In this document: one piece after another, positions 1 to 11,739 of the stretch
Layout of the letters: the number at the start of each line of letters is the position of its first letter
How positions within the stretch are numbered: position 1 is the stretch's first letter
From: Calliphora vicina
Lineage: Eukaryota > Arthropoda > Insecta > Diptera > Calliphoridae
DNA: 64,000 nucleotides
Assembly: GCF_958450345.1 (NCBI RefSeq)
Contig: NC_088782.1
Location: forward strand, 101,834,358-101,898,357
Direction: 5' to 3'
Translations under genes and position numbers: made by a program
Notes under the pieces: model-generated
What the model was told of the DNA's origin: nothing
What the model saw: the letters and a program-made list of their open reading frames with translations, nothing else
The model's database searches: none

Positions 1-228
1 ACCGACTCACACAAAAATGTTTCGTTTGTTCTAGGATGCCTCCCGAATTATTTTGGGTCTAGTGATATTCCGTCGTGAGCTGGGCCATTTTCAAAAAAAA
101 CTTTTTTTCAGTTTTTTAGCAAATATTTAAATTTTTTACCAAAACAACGCATACATAATTAAATTTCATAAATAGTATAAGGGCCTGATTCAAAAAGAAG
201 AAAGGAAAACAATTTTAAAATTTTTGTA

Positions 229-1498
229 CACTCTAAAAAATGCATGTTAATTTACTACTATAATCTAAGCAAATTTTCATGTAAAATTACAGAAAATGTG
301 TAAATTTGAGCACAATATGTCTATCCAATTTTTTTACATACTTTTATCTGCAAAAGTACGTACAAAATATAGTACTTTTAATGTTTTGAAACATGTTTAT
401 AATATATTACAGATATTAACTTTAAAATTACATACATATAATGTGTTTAGATATAAATTTTACATACAAAGTGTGTAATCGTACTTTCTTAAAACGAGTA
501 ATATATTAATTGTCAAAAGTGTTGTTTCTGAAATAATAAAAATAAAGAAAATCGATACAAAATATTTGTTATAAAAAAGAAGGCAAATAATAAAAATTAA
601 TAATTTAAATAGTTCGAGAAACAATATAACGGAATGTAAGTCATATAAAGCAGCATCCATACGCACTCTAATATCAGTTCTATATCCTTGCACCAGTTGT
701 ACAATAGCTTGGGTGCGATTTTTGTAAAGTGGCCGCATAAGAATCAATAACACTGCCGATTTGATGCGAAGGGAATTGTGCCAAAATACAGGTAATATTG
801 CGCTCATATAGAGTCATAAGTTTGAATACTTTCTTTCCGCCGAGATGTTTATTTGGCCGGAAATCGCGGTGATAAAATTTTTTCTAATTCAAATTATCCT
901 TTTTTCCAAAATTTTAGTTTAAAAACATGACCATTTTAACAGCTCAATTGACATAAGAGGAACAAACGTGCTGACTAAATTCTCAAGAATAAGCATCACG
1001 TCCCCTCAAGAAGCTACTACGCTGATATTTTAAACATGTATTTATAAGCAGTCGCTGGATGTGAATATCCTAGAAACAGTATAATTTGTTCTTGCAAATG
1101 TTTAATAAAATCATCTTGAATTTAATAAAACAAAATAACTGTTATGTTTTTATATGTATTTTGAATGGAAAGGAGAATGATATGAGTTGTTTAATATAAA
1201 ACATTTTTGATGTATATATGCATATTTTACGTGTAGTTTTAAACATTTTCACTGTAACTTTACATATTAACAATGTCTTTTTAGACACAAAAAAATTAAA
1301 TTCATATGAAATCGATATGTTGCTAAATATTTTTAATCACATAAATATGTAAATTCACACTCTTTTTGTTTAAGTTTTTACATACAATATGCTTAAATAT
1401 TTGAATTTACACACAACGTATATTTTTACCCTATTTGTAGTAGGAGAAAAGTTACCTACTATAAATTGAGTAAATTTACATGAAAATTTATTAGAGTG
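229..1498. mobile_element. TA-flanked non-coding TIR element (Tc1/mariner-like MITE candidate)
   Basis: The left end reads CACTCTAA just after TA (227-228). The right end reads TTAGAGTG just before TA (1499-1500). The inverted similarity continues loosely inward (CATGTAAA motifs at both ends). No credible ORF lies inside; the two small ORFs at 296-478 and 460-807 are AT-rich and look like chance. A fragment with the same terminal sequence (CACTCTAAAAAATG) starts near 29955, so this is a repeat family. The TA duplication suggests Tc1/mariner mobilisation; that is inference, because the TIR is short and the ends are AT-rich. Confidence 0.45.
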
Positions 1499-1500
1499 TA

Positions 1501-2230
1501 TAAAAAACACTCAAAAATTATTTAAAAACTGAGTGATTTTCATACAAAAATTTTTAAGTTATTTTCCTTTTGTATTTCGTAATAAGGCACTAAGTGTATT
1601 GGATACAATTACATATATAACTGTAAATATATAATTTAGCAAAACAGAAATACATTTTTTTAAATTCAACTACGTGTGTATTACGGTGTCCCTTAATTTG
1701 CAAGTCTTAAAAAGTAATGCTTAAAATTGTATAAGAAAAAATATGTTTGAATTTTGCATAAATTACACCCCAAAGTGTTATGGGATAGTTCAGCAATGAA
1801 AGTGCTATTTTCAGTTATACACATAATGCAAAAATTATGAACCAACTGTGCTTCAGTTCACTCCTAATATTTGCACATTAATGATTCTCATTTCTCATTT
1901 TCGAATCGTTTTTTAAAGGAAGCATTGAGATGTCATTGGCAATAAAAAATCTTTAACGTATGTTCATAAGTATATAAAACTATACACATAAATATTCTAA
2001 TGGAATTTAAATGAGTGATAGATACTACATATACAAAAATATGTATAAATATTTATTTAAATACCAGCATATATTTAATTAAAAACATATAAATATGAAA
2101 TGTAAATTTAAGTACTAATAAAATGGCAAGAGTACATATCAATTACTTAAATTTTATAATGTATTTTACAGAAATAAATACTCATGCACTAAAGTCGATT
2201 TAATTATATAAAATATTCATTGATATTCAG
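1501..2230. other. AT-rich stretch without recognised feature
   Basis: No ORF of note, no RNA gene and no clear repeat. The sequence is strongly AT-rich. Confidence 0.6.
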
Positions 2231-2247
2231 AAAATGTTTAGTAGAAT

Positions 2248-2768
2248 ATAAGACGGTTGTGTGAATGAACGACGGTAGTCTCAATATCAGACTAAATATA
2301 AGACGGTGGTCTGAATATAAGACAGTAGTCTGAATATAAGACAGTAGTCTGAATATAAAACGGTTTTATGATTATAAGACGGTGGTCTGAATGTAAGACG
2401 GTAGTCTGGCGACGGTGACCAGACTATAAGACGGTTGTCTGAATATAAGATAGTTGTCTTAATATAAGATGGTGGTCTGAATATATGACGGTTGTATGAA
2501 TATAAGATGGTTGTCTGAATTTAAGACGGTGGTCTGAATATAAGACGGTAGTCTAAATATAAGATATTAGTATGAATATAAGACGGTAGTCTGAATATAA
2601 GATGGTTGTCTGAATATAACACAGTAGTCTGAATATAAGACGGTAGTCTGAATATTAGACGGTAGTCTGAGTATAACATGGTTGTCTGAATATAAGACGG
2701 TTATCTGAATATAAGATGGTATTCTGAATATAAGACGGTAGTCTGAATATAATATATTAGACTGAATA
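2248..2768. repeat. 19-bp minisatellite
   Basis: About 27 imperfect tandem copies of a 19-bp unit close to GAATATAAGACGGTAGTCT. Each unit contains the interrupted palindrome AGAC-n4-GTCT, so single strands could form repeated small hairpins. There is no spacer structure, so this is not CRISPR. The array ends a few bases before the TAATTGG repeats begin. Confidence 0.85.
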
Positions 2769-2773
2769 AAATA

Positions 2774-3060
2774 CCAATTACATTACATGTAATTGGTAAT
2801 TGAAAAATACCAATTACCAATTACTAGCAATTAGTAATTGAAATTTGCCAATTACAAATCCAATTACATTTTGTAATTGGCAACCAACAAATACCAATTA
2901 CAATTACAAGTAATTGGTAATTGGTAATTGGCTTTTATCAATTACCAATTACTGTAATTAGTAATTGGTATATGGTAATTACCAATTACATATAATTGGT
3001 AATTGGTAAAGTAATTGCAAGTAATTGATAAACAAGTAATTCTAATTACATGAAAGGTAA
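2774..3060. repeat. Left array of palindromic TAATTGGTAATTG / CAATTACCAATTA subrepeats
   Basis: Dense alternation of TAATTGGTAATTG and its reverse complement, so almost every segment can pair with its neighbours. The outermost TACCAATTACATT reappears inverted at the outer edge of a matching array at 4590-4816. Together the two arrays bracket about 1.5 kb of non-coding sequence, as in Foldback-type elements whose long inverted ends are made of short subrepeats. Confidence 0.7.
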
Positions 3061-4589
3061 TTACATTTAATTTTTTTTTTAAATTTCTAAACAATATTTT
3101 AAAAGATTTTGAAACCCCCTCAAAACTTTGAGTTATTTTGAAAAAAACTGTTTAGGTTAGATCCTAGTACTTTAGTACCTAGAGGCAAAGATTTAAGCTT
3201 TTATAAAATGTATATTTTTTTTGCGTAATTTTTCAAATTCAACAATAGCACAGGCAACAAAATCGAAAAAAAATTTAGAGGCTTTCTAAACCACTACACA
3301 ATTTTGATGTATTGTAGTTCCAGTAGTTATTGTCCAAATTTTAAATTCTATGCAAAGTTTTTTTTTAAACATTTTTTTTTGTAAAATCGTGAATTATTTA
3401 GACGTTGCTCCACATAAGTTATGATAACTCAAAAATGGTTATTCCGATATTACAAAAATAAACTTAGAAAATAAACTTAAATAACTTATTGCGTTTTAAT
3501 GGGCTCAGTAGTTTCGGAGTTAAAATTAGAAATTCAGCAAATTTTTTTGTTTTAAAAAAAAATCGAAAACGGCAGAAATTGTTCAGATTTATTGCTTTAT
3601 CGCAAAGCCTCAATTAAGTGAATTCACTTATTTTCAGAAAATCGTCTTTTAAAATCATCAATATTTTGATCGAGCTGTAATGTAATAACCCAGCAGTAAA
3701 GAAAGTAGTAAATCTATCCCTTATAGACTAATGTTTGATGACTTGACTGACTCCAATTGATATATTTTGGGTCACGTATGAGCTATTTGTATTGCAGATA
3801 GATGCCAATTAGTTTCTTTATGCATCCCATGTAATCTAGCGTAAAGACAATTGTCACTTAAGTGCCTCTAAGTAATTTAAGTAATGCATTCGTCTCTAAG
3901 TAATACAATGGATTATTCACGTGTTAAAATAACTAGTCAAGTAGATAGTTACGTAACTAGCTGTCACCCTAAATTATAGGTAAAATCACTAGTCTCATAG
4001 AACTGCTGGGAAATGACTGAGGTATCTATATGAAGTTACAAAATCGTTCGATAACGAAATATCTTAAAAATTGTAATGAAACAACATAACTCTAAACTTT
4101 TTTGAAGCGAAATTTTTTGAAATGATAATTTTCAATTGCTCATAGAAATGAAGAAGTAAGTCGACAACATTTGGAGCTATTTCTATAACAAATTCGACAA
4201 ATATGTTGCCCATTTACGATAAAAAATTCTATTTTTATTAAAAACTTGGATAATATGCACACAAATATGCAGTTTGAACTTTAATATAACTAAATATGAA
4301 TTATTAATAAAATATGCACTAACAAATCAATGCCATTTTACAGCAAAATGTGCGATTCTAATAGATAATTAGTCTACATTTTATTTGGACATTCGAGAAA
4401 AAACATGCATTTACACATTAATAACATTTACATATTAATAACATAACATATTAATAACATAACAAATTTGGTTTCTATTAATTTTTTTTTATTTTTTGTA
4501 TATTGTGTAATGTACGAGTTATTAAATAATTACATTGTTGGTAATAAATACTTTAAAAGTAATCATTACACATTTTTTATCAATTACTT
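3061..4589. other. Non-coding core between the two palindromic arrays
   Basis: AT-rich, with no ORF I can support. It may be the interior of a foldback-like element bounded by the arrays on each side. Confidence 0.4.
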
Positions 4590-4816
4590 TCAATTTCAAT
4601 TAATTTTTACCCATTACATGTAATTTGTAATTAACCATAGCCCAATACCAATTATATGTAATTAGTAATTAGCAATAACCAACTACCAATTATATGTAAT
4701 TGGTAATTGGCATTCAGCAATTACAAATTACTTATAATTGGTAATTGGTTATTGCCAATTACCAATTACACGTAATTGGTAATTGGTCCTGTAAGTAATT
4801 ACAAAATGTAATTGGT
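4590..4816. repeat. Right array of palindromic CAATTACCAATTA / TAATTGGTAATTG subrepeats
   Basis: Same subrepeat as at 2774-3060. The outer edge reads AATGTAATTGGTA, the inverse of the left outer edge. I could not find a convincing target-site duplication outside the pair. Confidence 0.7.
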
Positions 4817-5197
4817 AGCACCCAAGTCTGTCTACAGCACATATTACTTCATGATACAAAGAGAATAACTAAATAAATATTTACCTCATATTTTTGATGG
4901 TGTGACTATAACTTGGTAATGACTTGCAATTACTGAACAGCTTACTTTTCAATGACTACTACATACCACCTGCATTACATATAAGTAGTTTAGTAATGGC
5001 TGGCATATAATCTGATACATAAGTACTTGTTTATGAACTAAAGTCTAAAAAACAAAGTAAACAAACAAAATAAATAATCAGTTACTTTTTCTCAATTTGC
5101 CCATTTATTTTATTGCATATTTATTTTTAGAAAAACAGAAAATAATATAGTACTACTGAGTGAAAACCATTATTTGATTCACAATAAAATAACTAAG

Positions 5198-5270
5198 CAG
5201 TGGTGTAGTGTGTAGAACAGCAGAATAGCAAACGGATAGTTGTTGGTTCGACTCTTGGCTGAGACTTATT
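5198..5270 (+). other. tRNA-like pol III promoter sequence (SINE head or tRNA relic)
   Basis: An A-box-like TGGTGTAGTGTG (5201-5212) is followed 33 bases later by GGTTCGACTC (5245-5254), a good B box. This is the normal tRNA/SINE spacing. The T stem and acceptor stem do not pair properly, so it is not a functional tRNA. It may be the head of a tRNA-derived SINE. Confidence 0.35.
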
Positions 5271-5274
5271 TTTT

Positions 5275-7060
5275 TTATTATATTTTGTTTGCTAATACAA
5301 AATTCTATAAATATCTCTACAACAAAACAACTTATTTAACTGCCTACTTGTAAGCGATGGTGGTAAGTACTTACCTCCAATGACATCGCCGTGTTAAAAA
5401 GCTATTGTGTAAGTAGCGAATAGTAGGTATATTAGCTTTTTAACTCATTACTTTTCAATGTAAGTTTTTGCAGGTATGCTATTTTCAGATGCGCCCTGCT
5501 AACTGTTAAACAATTGTTGTTCGTTAAAGCAAGAATCACTAACTTTTCGTAGAGCTCCTATTTTGTGTTCACAGTTATATTGCGATATTAAGCCCCATTT
5601 TCACAATTTTTTTTTTATCGTGACAATATACTGACAGTTCTCATAAATTAAATTATATTAATTGGGAGTATATCATTACAAAAAACGATAACCACAGATT
5701 GAGGAAATGGGATAAATTTAATAAATTATTTCGGATAATCTTTGTTTTGTTAATTTCTTCATAATAATTCATAAGACGAAAATCTGGTTGTTTATAAAAT
5801 TAATTAATCAATTAATAAAAAATAGAGACGGCTGATTGCTTTTTCACTTATATCTTTTTCTAATGAATACTTTCCCATATCATTGCACCAATTTTATTTA
5901 ATTTTAAATAAATAAAATAAACGCCAACAAATTGATAAAAAAGAAAACCCTACGTAAATGCCTAGACATATTTAATATTTACTTCGATTATAGCTTTAAA
6001 CAATTACCAAAATACAAAAGATTTTCAATCCTCCTTAAAAAAGCCACAACATTATCATTATCCGGCTACGGTAGATGTAGGAAAAAAAAATTTCCCAAAA
6101 GTAAATACCATACAATACAACTACTATGTATGTGCATGGAGTTGCCAAGGAAAATGGAAAAATTAACTAAAAAGAAGAAAATGTCCGTTACGAAATTTTC
6201 TTAATAAAGAAAAGTCTATGGGATTGTGTGCTTGGTTGAGTGAGTGTGTATTACGGTGGCTCTTATTTTTCGTTTTTATGATTTTCTACGCTTCCAAGGT
6301 GTAAAATTTTTCTAAATAATTTAAAAACCAAAGAAAACTTGTAAAAAATCGGACTATATTTTGAGGTTGCACATTTGATTTAAAGTTTATAGTTTTAGGT
6401 CAAAGAAACAATATTTTCACAAAAAATAAAATCTTGAAAATTAAAATTTCATTTACTTTATATTTTTAATTATTGTTAGTATAGATTTCTACGCGAAACT
6501 TCAAATAAAATTTGAGATCTCAATAGTTTATCAGATTTTGCTAAAAATTTCAGCATTTGATTTTTAGTTAACTGAAAATAACTTAAGGCCTCAGGAGCAT
6601 CATAAATCCAACAAGTGGAAAATAAGGACCACCCTATTTTGTAAGTATGTTTGTGTATTTTGAACATGTGTACTTATCATTCATTATATTGCCAATAAGT
6701 AGAGTATTTGTTAATATGTTTTAAGCCGTTATGGATAATTTCATATTGACGTAGACACAGTCATACATACTAACGTACGGATGTAAGTATGTATTGTATA
6801 CAATAGTCGATCGTAGAAACATATCAAGTGAATGAAAACATTTCTGTGTCCTTGAATTAAATTTGGCACAGTAGCATCAATTTCAAAATAAATGTCAATA
6901 ATTATTCACCGGAAGTCACAAATATTGGTAGAAAGATTTACGTTCATATTAAAACTTGTTTATGTCCAATTTCATAGCGATATTAATTATTATAAAATAA
7001 ATATGAATGTTGAAGTCATTTTCTGAGGGGGACCCTGTATAAGGACTAGGGACAAATAAT
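5275..7060. other. Gene-poor AT-rich stretch
   Basis: Nothing recognised. The lysine-rich 90-codon ORF at 5932-6204 and a small minus-strand ORF at 6476-6667 have composition expected by chance and match no family I know. Confidence 0.5.
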
Positions 7061-7631
7061 TTCGGAGTAACGTATGCGGAATGAAATTGCAACAAAACGG
7101 AAAACGCTATATTTGTTTCCAATGTTAAAACAAATAATTTACAAAACCTTTATAAAATAGCCCATTGTATTGATTGAATGTAAGCAAAAAATGTATTATA
7201 TTCATATACATTTGTGGCAGTTATGAATAAATTTATATACATGTGTTGAAAATACCGATGTTTGCACTTTTCTCAGCTCCTATTTGAGTGTCATGGTCTT
7301 TTTTTCTCGATTTTTATTTTACATAATCTGCAAAATCTCTTCTATTTAAAAAGGTCTAAAAACTCTCAAATTACACTGTGAAACAAGAAAATCTTTCCCG
7401 AATGAGACCAACGGGAAATGAAAGTAGATAATTAGTGTACCAAAACCCCCAAAGGGTTTTTAAAGGTTTGCTCGTGTTTAAAAGTTATTCGCCTTTAAAG
7501 TTCAGTTTTTTTGAGTAAAAATTTTTCATATATACTTTATGAATAATCTATTGAAGTAAGTCAATATTTATGTAAAGTAATTTTAGTTGAATGTTCTAGT
7601 CAAATGATCCCATTTTGGTTACAATGCGGCT

Positions 7632-9662
7632 GAGTGGAGACTTTTTATTGATAGCTCCAAAACCAGTCTAAAAGCAGTGTTGCTCCATCAAACAAACTCA
7701 AAATCATCGGTATCAATTGCCTATAGTGTAGAAACGAAAGAAACGTATGACACATTAAAAACTATTCTTCAAGAAGTAGACTACAATAAACATCAATGGA
7801 AAATATGCTGTGACTTGAAGGTGGTAGCAATTCTTCGGGGATTGCAATCTGGATACATTAAATACATGTGCTTTCTATGTGACTGGGACTACAGATATAA
7901 GGGTGATCAATATGCAAATCATGAATGGAAGTGTAGGAAAATGCCAACGTCATTGAAGATCCCCTGGTACCTCAAGACAAAGTTTTATTACCACCATTAC
8001 ATATAAAACTCGGTGTAGTAAAAAGTTTTTTGAAAACTGTGGTTAAGAGGGATGAAGTTTACACTACATTAGCAAAAATTTTCCGCCGACTCACAGTGTG
8101 GTAGATCGCAAATCTAACTGGACAAAATTAATAAATCACGTTGGGTTCACTTCTCACTTATGAATCATATAAAAAATGAGTTCAAATATATAAACGATTA
8201 TAAAAAACCAACTTTTTTTTTCGCAATGTATTTTGGGAGTTTTTACCCATTCTTCAAAAATTTTCTTTCGTGAAAAAGTAGAAGTCATACTGGAAAAGTG
8301 AAAAAATTTATGGCGGTCGCAAGAATGCGCAAGATGTTTTTGATTTACCTTGAAGTGAACACTTGAAAGATTAACTCAAATATAGTTTTACACCGGAACT
8401 ATCCGGAATAAACAGCAGTAACTCTACTTGAAAAAAGAAATATTTTATTTTTTCTTTGTGTAGGTCATACTGGAAAAGTGAAAAAAAATGTATGGCGGTC
8501 GCAAAAATGCGCAAGATGTTTTTAATTTAGCTTAAAGCGAACACTTGACAGATTAACCCAAATATAGTTTTACAGCGGAACTATGCGGAATAAACAGCTT
8601 TAACTCTGCTTGAAAAAAGAAAATATTTTATTTTTTCCAATTTCTGATCTTCTCACAAAAAATAGTTTTTTTTAATAGTTACAATGGAAATAATGAAATG
8701 AAAATTGTTGCATATTTCCTTGAAATACAGCTTAATAATAATATAAAAAAATTATGACAATAAAATCACCGTAGCCTTTTTAATCATAAACCAAAGTCAC
8801 ACAAAAAATACACTTCTCTTTGAAATCTTAATGTACCTGTTGATAACAACTGACTCTAAAGCTTAGGTTTTACTAATCGGAGCTAAAAACCAAAAAAACA
8901 AAACATGAATTACAGTTCCCTATTGTACTGAGATCAGAAAGAATGTTGGCAGACATTTATTTTTTAATTTTGTCCAGCTAGATTTGTGATTTACCACAGT
9001 GTGCGACTCACTGAAAATAAATTAAAAGAAGGTAAAACATTTAAAATAAGTATATTTTTCTTGATTAAATTATATATTTTTTTACAACTTTTCATTCTTT
9101 AGGTGTTGTGAATGGTCCAGACATTCCGAAGCTGGTCAAAACTCAGGAATTTGATAATATTTTAAATAAAAACGAATTAATTGCTTGGCAATCAATCAAA
9201 GAAGTTATTGGCGGGTTGTTGGGTAAAAATAGGTCTGACAGCTATCAGAGATCTGTTAACGCAATGATGAATGCTTTTTCTAAAATAGGCGTTAATATGT
9301 CGCTCAAAATTCATTACCTACATCATCATCTAGACTACTTCGGTCAGCAACTAGCGACCGAATCAGATGAACAAGATGAACAGTACCACCAAATTACAAT
9401 GCCATTTGAAATGAGGTAATTTTTAATATACATATATTTTTTTTTTCCCAATACATTTTAACCCAAATTTTGCAGATATCGAGGGAAAAAGTCTCCCGAT
9501 GCTGTATTAGCGGAAATTTGTTGGTGGAGCAAGAACTTGCATTACGATGATGAAGGAGAAGAAAACACAGGAAGTGAACTACAAAATTTGTCTACTTCAA
9601 ATTCTGGTTCTACAGAGCATCCACCAGAGCAGAAAAGACCTCGAAATATGTATATAATGTAG
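7632..9662 (+). pseudogene. Broken transposon-borne gene with FIDSSK...CDLKV...SDE motifs
   Basis: Pieces in order: 7632-about 7945 (EWRLFIDSSKTSLKAVLLH..., then CCDLKV and CFLCDWD); about 7949-8094 in another frame (VIEDPLVPQDKVLLPPLHIK ... FRRL); after the insertion 9012-9031; intron 9032-9102; exon 9103-9415 (NGPDIPK ... MSLKIHYLHHHLDY ... SDEQDEQYHQ); intron 9416-9475; last exon 9476-9662 (YRGKKSPDAV ... stop at 9660-9662). Both introns have GT-AG borders and rejoin the frame exactly. I recognise this as a protein family found in many arthropod and other animal genomes as uncharacterised. The D of FIDSS, the D of CDLKV and the E of SDE could be a D-D-E triad; that is inference. Breaks: a frameshift near 7945 and the 909-bp insertion. 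The N-terminus upstream of 7632 is also out of frame. Confidence 0.65.
8087..9011. mobile_element. 909-bp hAT-like non-autonomous element with 8-bp duplication
   Basis: The direct repeat CGACTCAC flanks the insert (8087-8094 and 9004-9011), and removing the insert restores the reading frame ...FRRLTENKLKEG. The element (8095-9003) has inverted ends of about 40 bp: left AGTGTGGTAGATCGCAAATC, right, read inward, CACTGTGGTAAATCACAAAT. It holds no ORF. Two tandem copies of a segment of about 180 bp lie inside (8278-8457 and 8462-8640; shared motif TCATACTGGAAAAGTGAAAA). An 8-bp duplication is typical of hAT transposition; the left end looks 2-3 bases shorter than the right. Confidence 0.8.
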
Positions 9663-10559
9663 TTAATTTTTATATAAACTATGTAAAAAAAAATACAAAT
9701 TAAATTTTAAAAATTAAATATATATGAAAAATTTTTACTCAAAGCTGAACTTTAAAGGCGCATAACTTTAAAATACGAGCTAACTTTTTAAACCCCTTTG
9801 GGGGTTTTGGTCTACTGATGTTCTACTATCACTTCCCGTTGGTCTCATTCGGGAAAGATTTAATGACCCGAAATTTGATACACACTGTTATTTTTAATTT
9901 CAAAAAATATGGACATTTTTTCAGTTTAGAAAATCTGGAATTTCAAATGTGACATGATGGAACAGTTAAGAAGAACTTTCTTTTTAAAAAAATAATCTCT
10001 GATGTTTCTTTTTATGAAATGATTAATTTTGTATACACATTTCATAATATATTAATTCGAATTGATGGTCAAATCAAATTCCAAAAAAGTCAAAACTTCT
10101 AATTTACATCTGATTGATTAAGATCCATATTTATATTTTTAGAAAAAAAAATTATGTTCTACTTTGCACACCTTATCAATAATAGGTTCATTTACTTCCG
10201 AAAAAAGTCCACTTCCCTGCCTTTCTCAGCCACTGGATGTAAAATATAACAAATTGTTCCCGATGATAATTGATATAATATGGAAAAAATTACAAATGTT
10301 TTTTCAAGTTAGTTCTTTTTTAGTTAATATTTTGAGATAACTAAAAGCCAGTTTTTCAAATGGTGTTTTAAAGTATTAAGGCAAAATATAACTTAATTCA
10401 AAATAAGTTCTAAAACACTAGTACTTATTCTTTTGGCCAGTGTAAAATTTTTGTTGCAATTTCATTCCGCATACGTTACTTAGAACTAATTTATGAAAAA
10501 TTTTATCAAGATTTCCGCATAATCAACTTAGTTATAGTTGCTAAAATAGTATTAGTGAG

Positions 10560-10940
10560 ATTAGGTTATTAAAGCAGATGAGGTGTTCAACAGTTTCCTC
10601 GTCTTCGTCATGGCTACTTCTACGGAAGTCTTAATAAGGAGTGTTCAGTCTCCTAGAATGCCTATCAAAATTTGTAGCCAAGCCCGTGATAGCCCCCGTA
10701 AGGGAAATTGACCTCGTCGTAAATGGGCTATGTAAGCCTCGATATCGAGCAATTTGTGAAACTAGAACATCTGAGCTGAGTAGACTAAAACAAATTGGGC
10801 TGTACGAGAAGAGAGCAGTATATCGACCAACTGATCATACTCGTCGACTTGCAGACATGAGCCTGTTTTGGCCAGTTCATCCACGATTCACCTCGTTAAG
10901 AGACACCCGGCAAATCAAATTGATACCAGAGCTATAGCTT
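10560..10940 (-). pseudogene. LINE 3' coding relic (end of RNase H plus zinc-knuckle-like tail)
   Basis: On the minus strand VDELAKTGSCLQVDEYDQLV matches the end of the LINE-encoded RNase H domain (the usual GNE-x-AD-x-LA region). Further on, in another frame, HDEDEETVEHLICFNN matches the C-terminal Cys/His tail of I/jockey-type LINE ORF2 proteins. Stops and at least two frame changes separate the parts. The + strand ORF at 10641-10937 is only the shadow of this relic. Confidence 0.6.
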
Positions 10941-11099
10941 GTATATTCAGGTTCCACCATATATGACACACATCATGGAGTCTAATTTCAGGAACAATAG
11001 ATTAATGTCAAGATTCCACAGGAGTGGTTATAGAACCCCTCCCTGATATGTGAAATCATGAGTGTTATATGAAATCATGTACCGATATTGCCCATTTTA

Positions 11100-11420
11100 A
11101 ATACCAAACAAACCTTATCAACAGATAGGTTATTGTTTGGGCCCTATCGTATTTTCAAAAAATAGGCAAACGGAAGGACATACATAGCTAGATCATCTTA
11201 AAATCATAGACAACCCAGAATTTATATACTTTTTGGTTCTATGACCAATATATCTATATGTTACAAATAGAATGATGGTTGGTATAAAAATATCAACTTT
11301 CCTGGAGGTTGTCGTACATTTTGCTTCAGAAATTTGGTTCTACTTGGCCGATTTAAGACTTCAAATTTTATAAACCATTTTATATTACTTCAAAAAATAT
11401 CCTTAATTATTTAAAATTTA
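11100..11420. repeat. Dispersed repeat segment (non-coding)
   Basis: The wording around 11180-11290 (ATCTAGC-like, AACCCAGAATTTATATACTT, ATGACCAATATATC) loosely resembles 35630-35800 and belongs to a common fly intergenic repeat. No coding content. Confidence 0.35.
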
Positions 11421-11739
11421 AAATAATTAAATACAGCCTCCTTCTTAAAACAAACAGTTAAACCAAATAGAACTTTTTGCAATCGGCGAAATATTAATTT
11501 TTTGAAAACCTGTGCTGTTTATCCCATTAACGCCAGACCCCCGATTTCATCGTCCGAATTTGATGAAATTTTATACAGACTGTATTTAAGGTATTTATAT
11601 TTTTGTGGATATTTCATTTTAACTATTGCAACTAAACCTGTGCCTTTTTCTACCCACTTCGGCATTAATAGGTTCTAAAATATTTGGTGTATTACTTAAA
11701 AACGTGTTATTTTTTAAAATTATTAGATTTTATTTTGAA

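Larger units (their letters stand above)
7066..10480 (+). mobile_element. DNA transposon with two nested inverted repeats, encoding an uncharacterised protein
   Basis: The left end at 7066-7097 (starting AGTAACGTATGCGGAATG) is repeated perfectly inverted at 10449-10480, 32 bp. Inside, about 140 bp at 7390-7532 recur inverted at 9723-9862; both contain TTTCCCGAATGAGACCAACG and an AAACCCCC motif. The only coding material lies between the inner repeats, on the + strand (7632-9662). The inner repeat could be the true transposon end with the outer pair belonging to a larger or older element. Near 10425-10447 there is also a Tc1-like end (ACACTGGCCAAAAGAATAAG on the minus strand), so the right flank may contain an extra insertion. 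Confidence 0.6.

Noticed and set aside
460..807. 115-aa minus-strand ORF
   Set aside because: AT-rich, hydrophobic by composition, and lies inside a TA-flanked non-coding element; no family recognised.
2248..2768. CRISPR-like regular repeat array
   Set aside because: Units are contiguous with no unique spacers, the repeats are only 19 bp, and the genome is eukaryotic; it is a minisatellite.
5198..5270. Functional tRNA gene
   Set aside because: A and B boxes are present but the T stem and acceptor stem do not pair.
5932..6204. 90-aa lysine-rich ORF
   Set aside because: Composition follows poly-A-rich DNA; no motif and no gene-like context.
10641..10937. 98-aa + strand ORF
   Set aside because: Antisense of the LINE RNase H relic on the minus strand.
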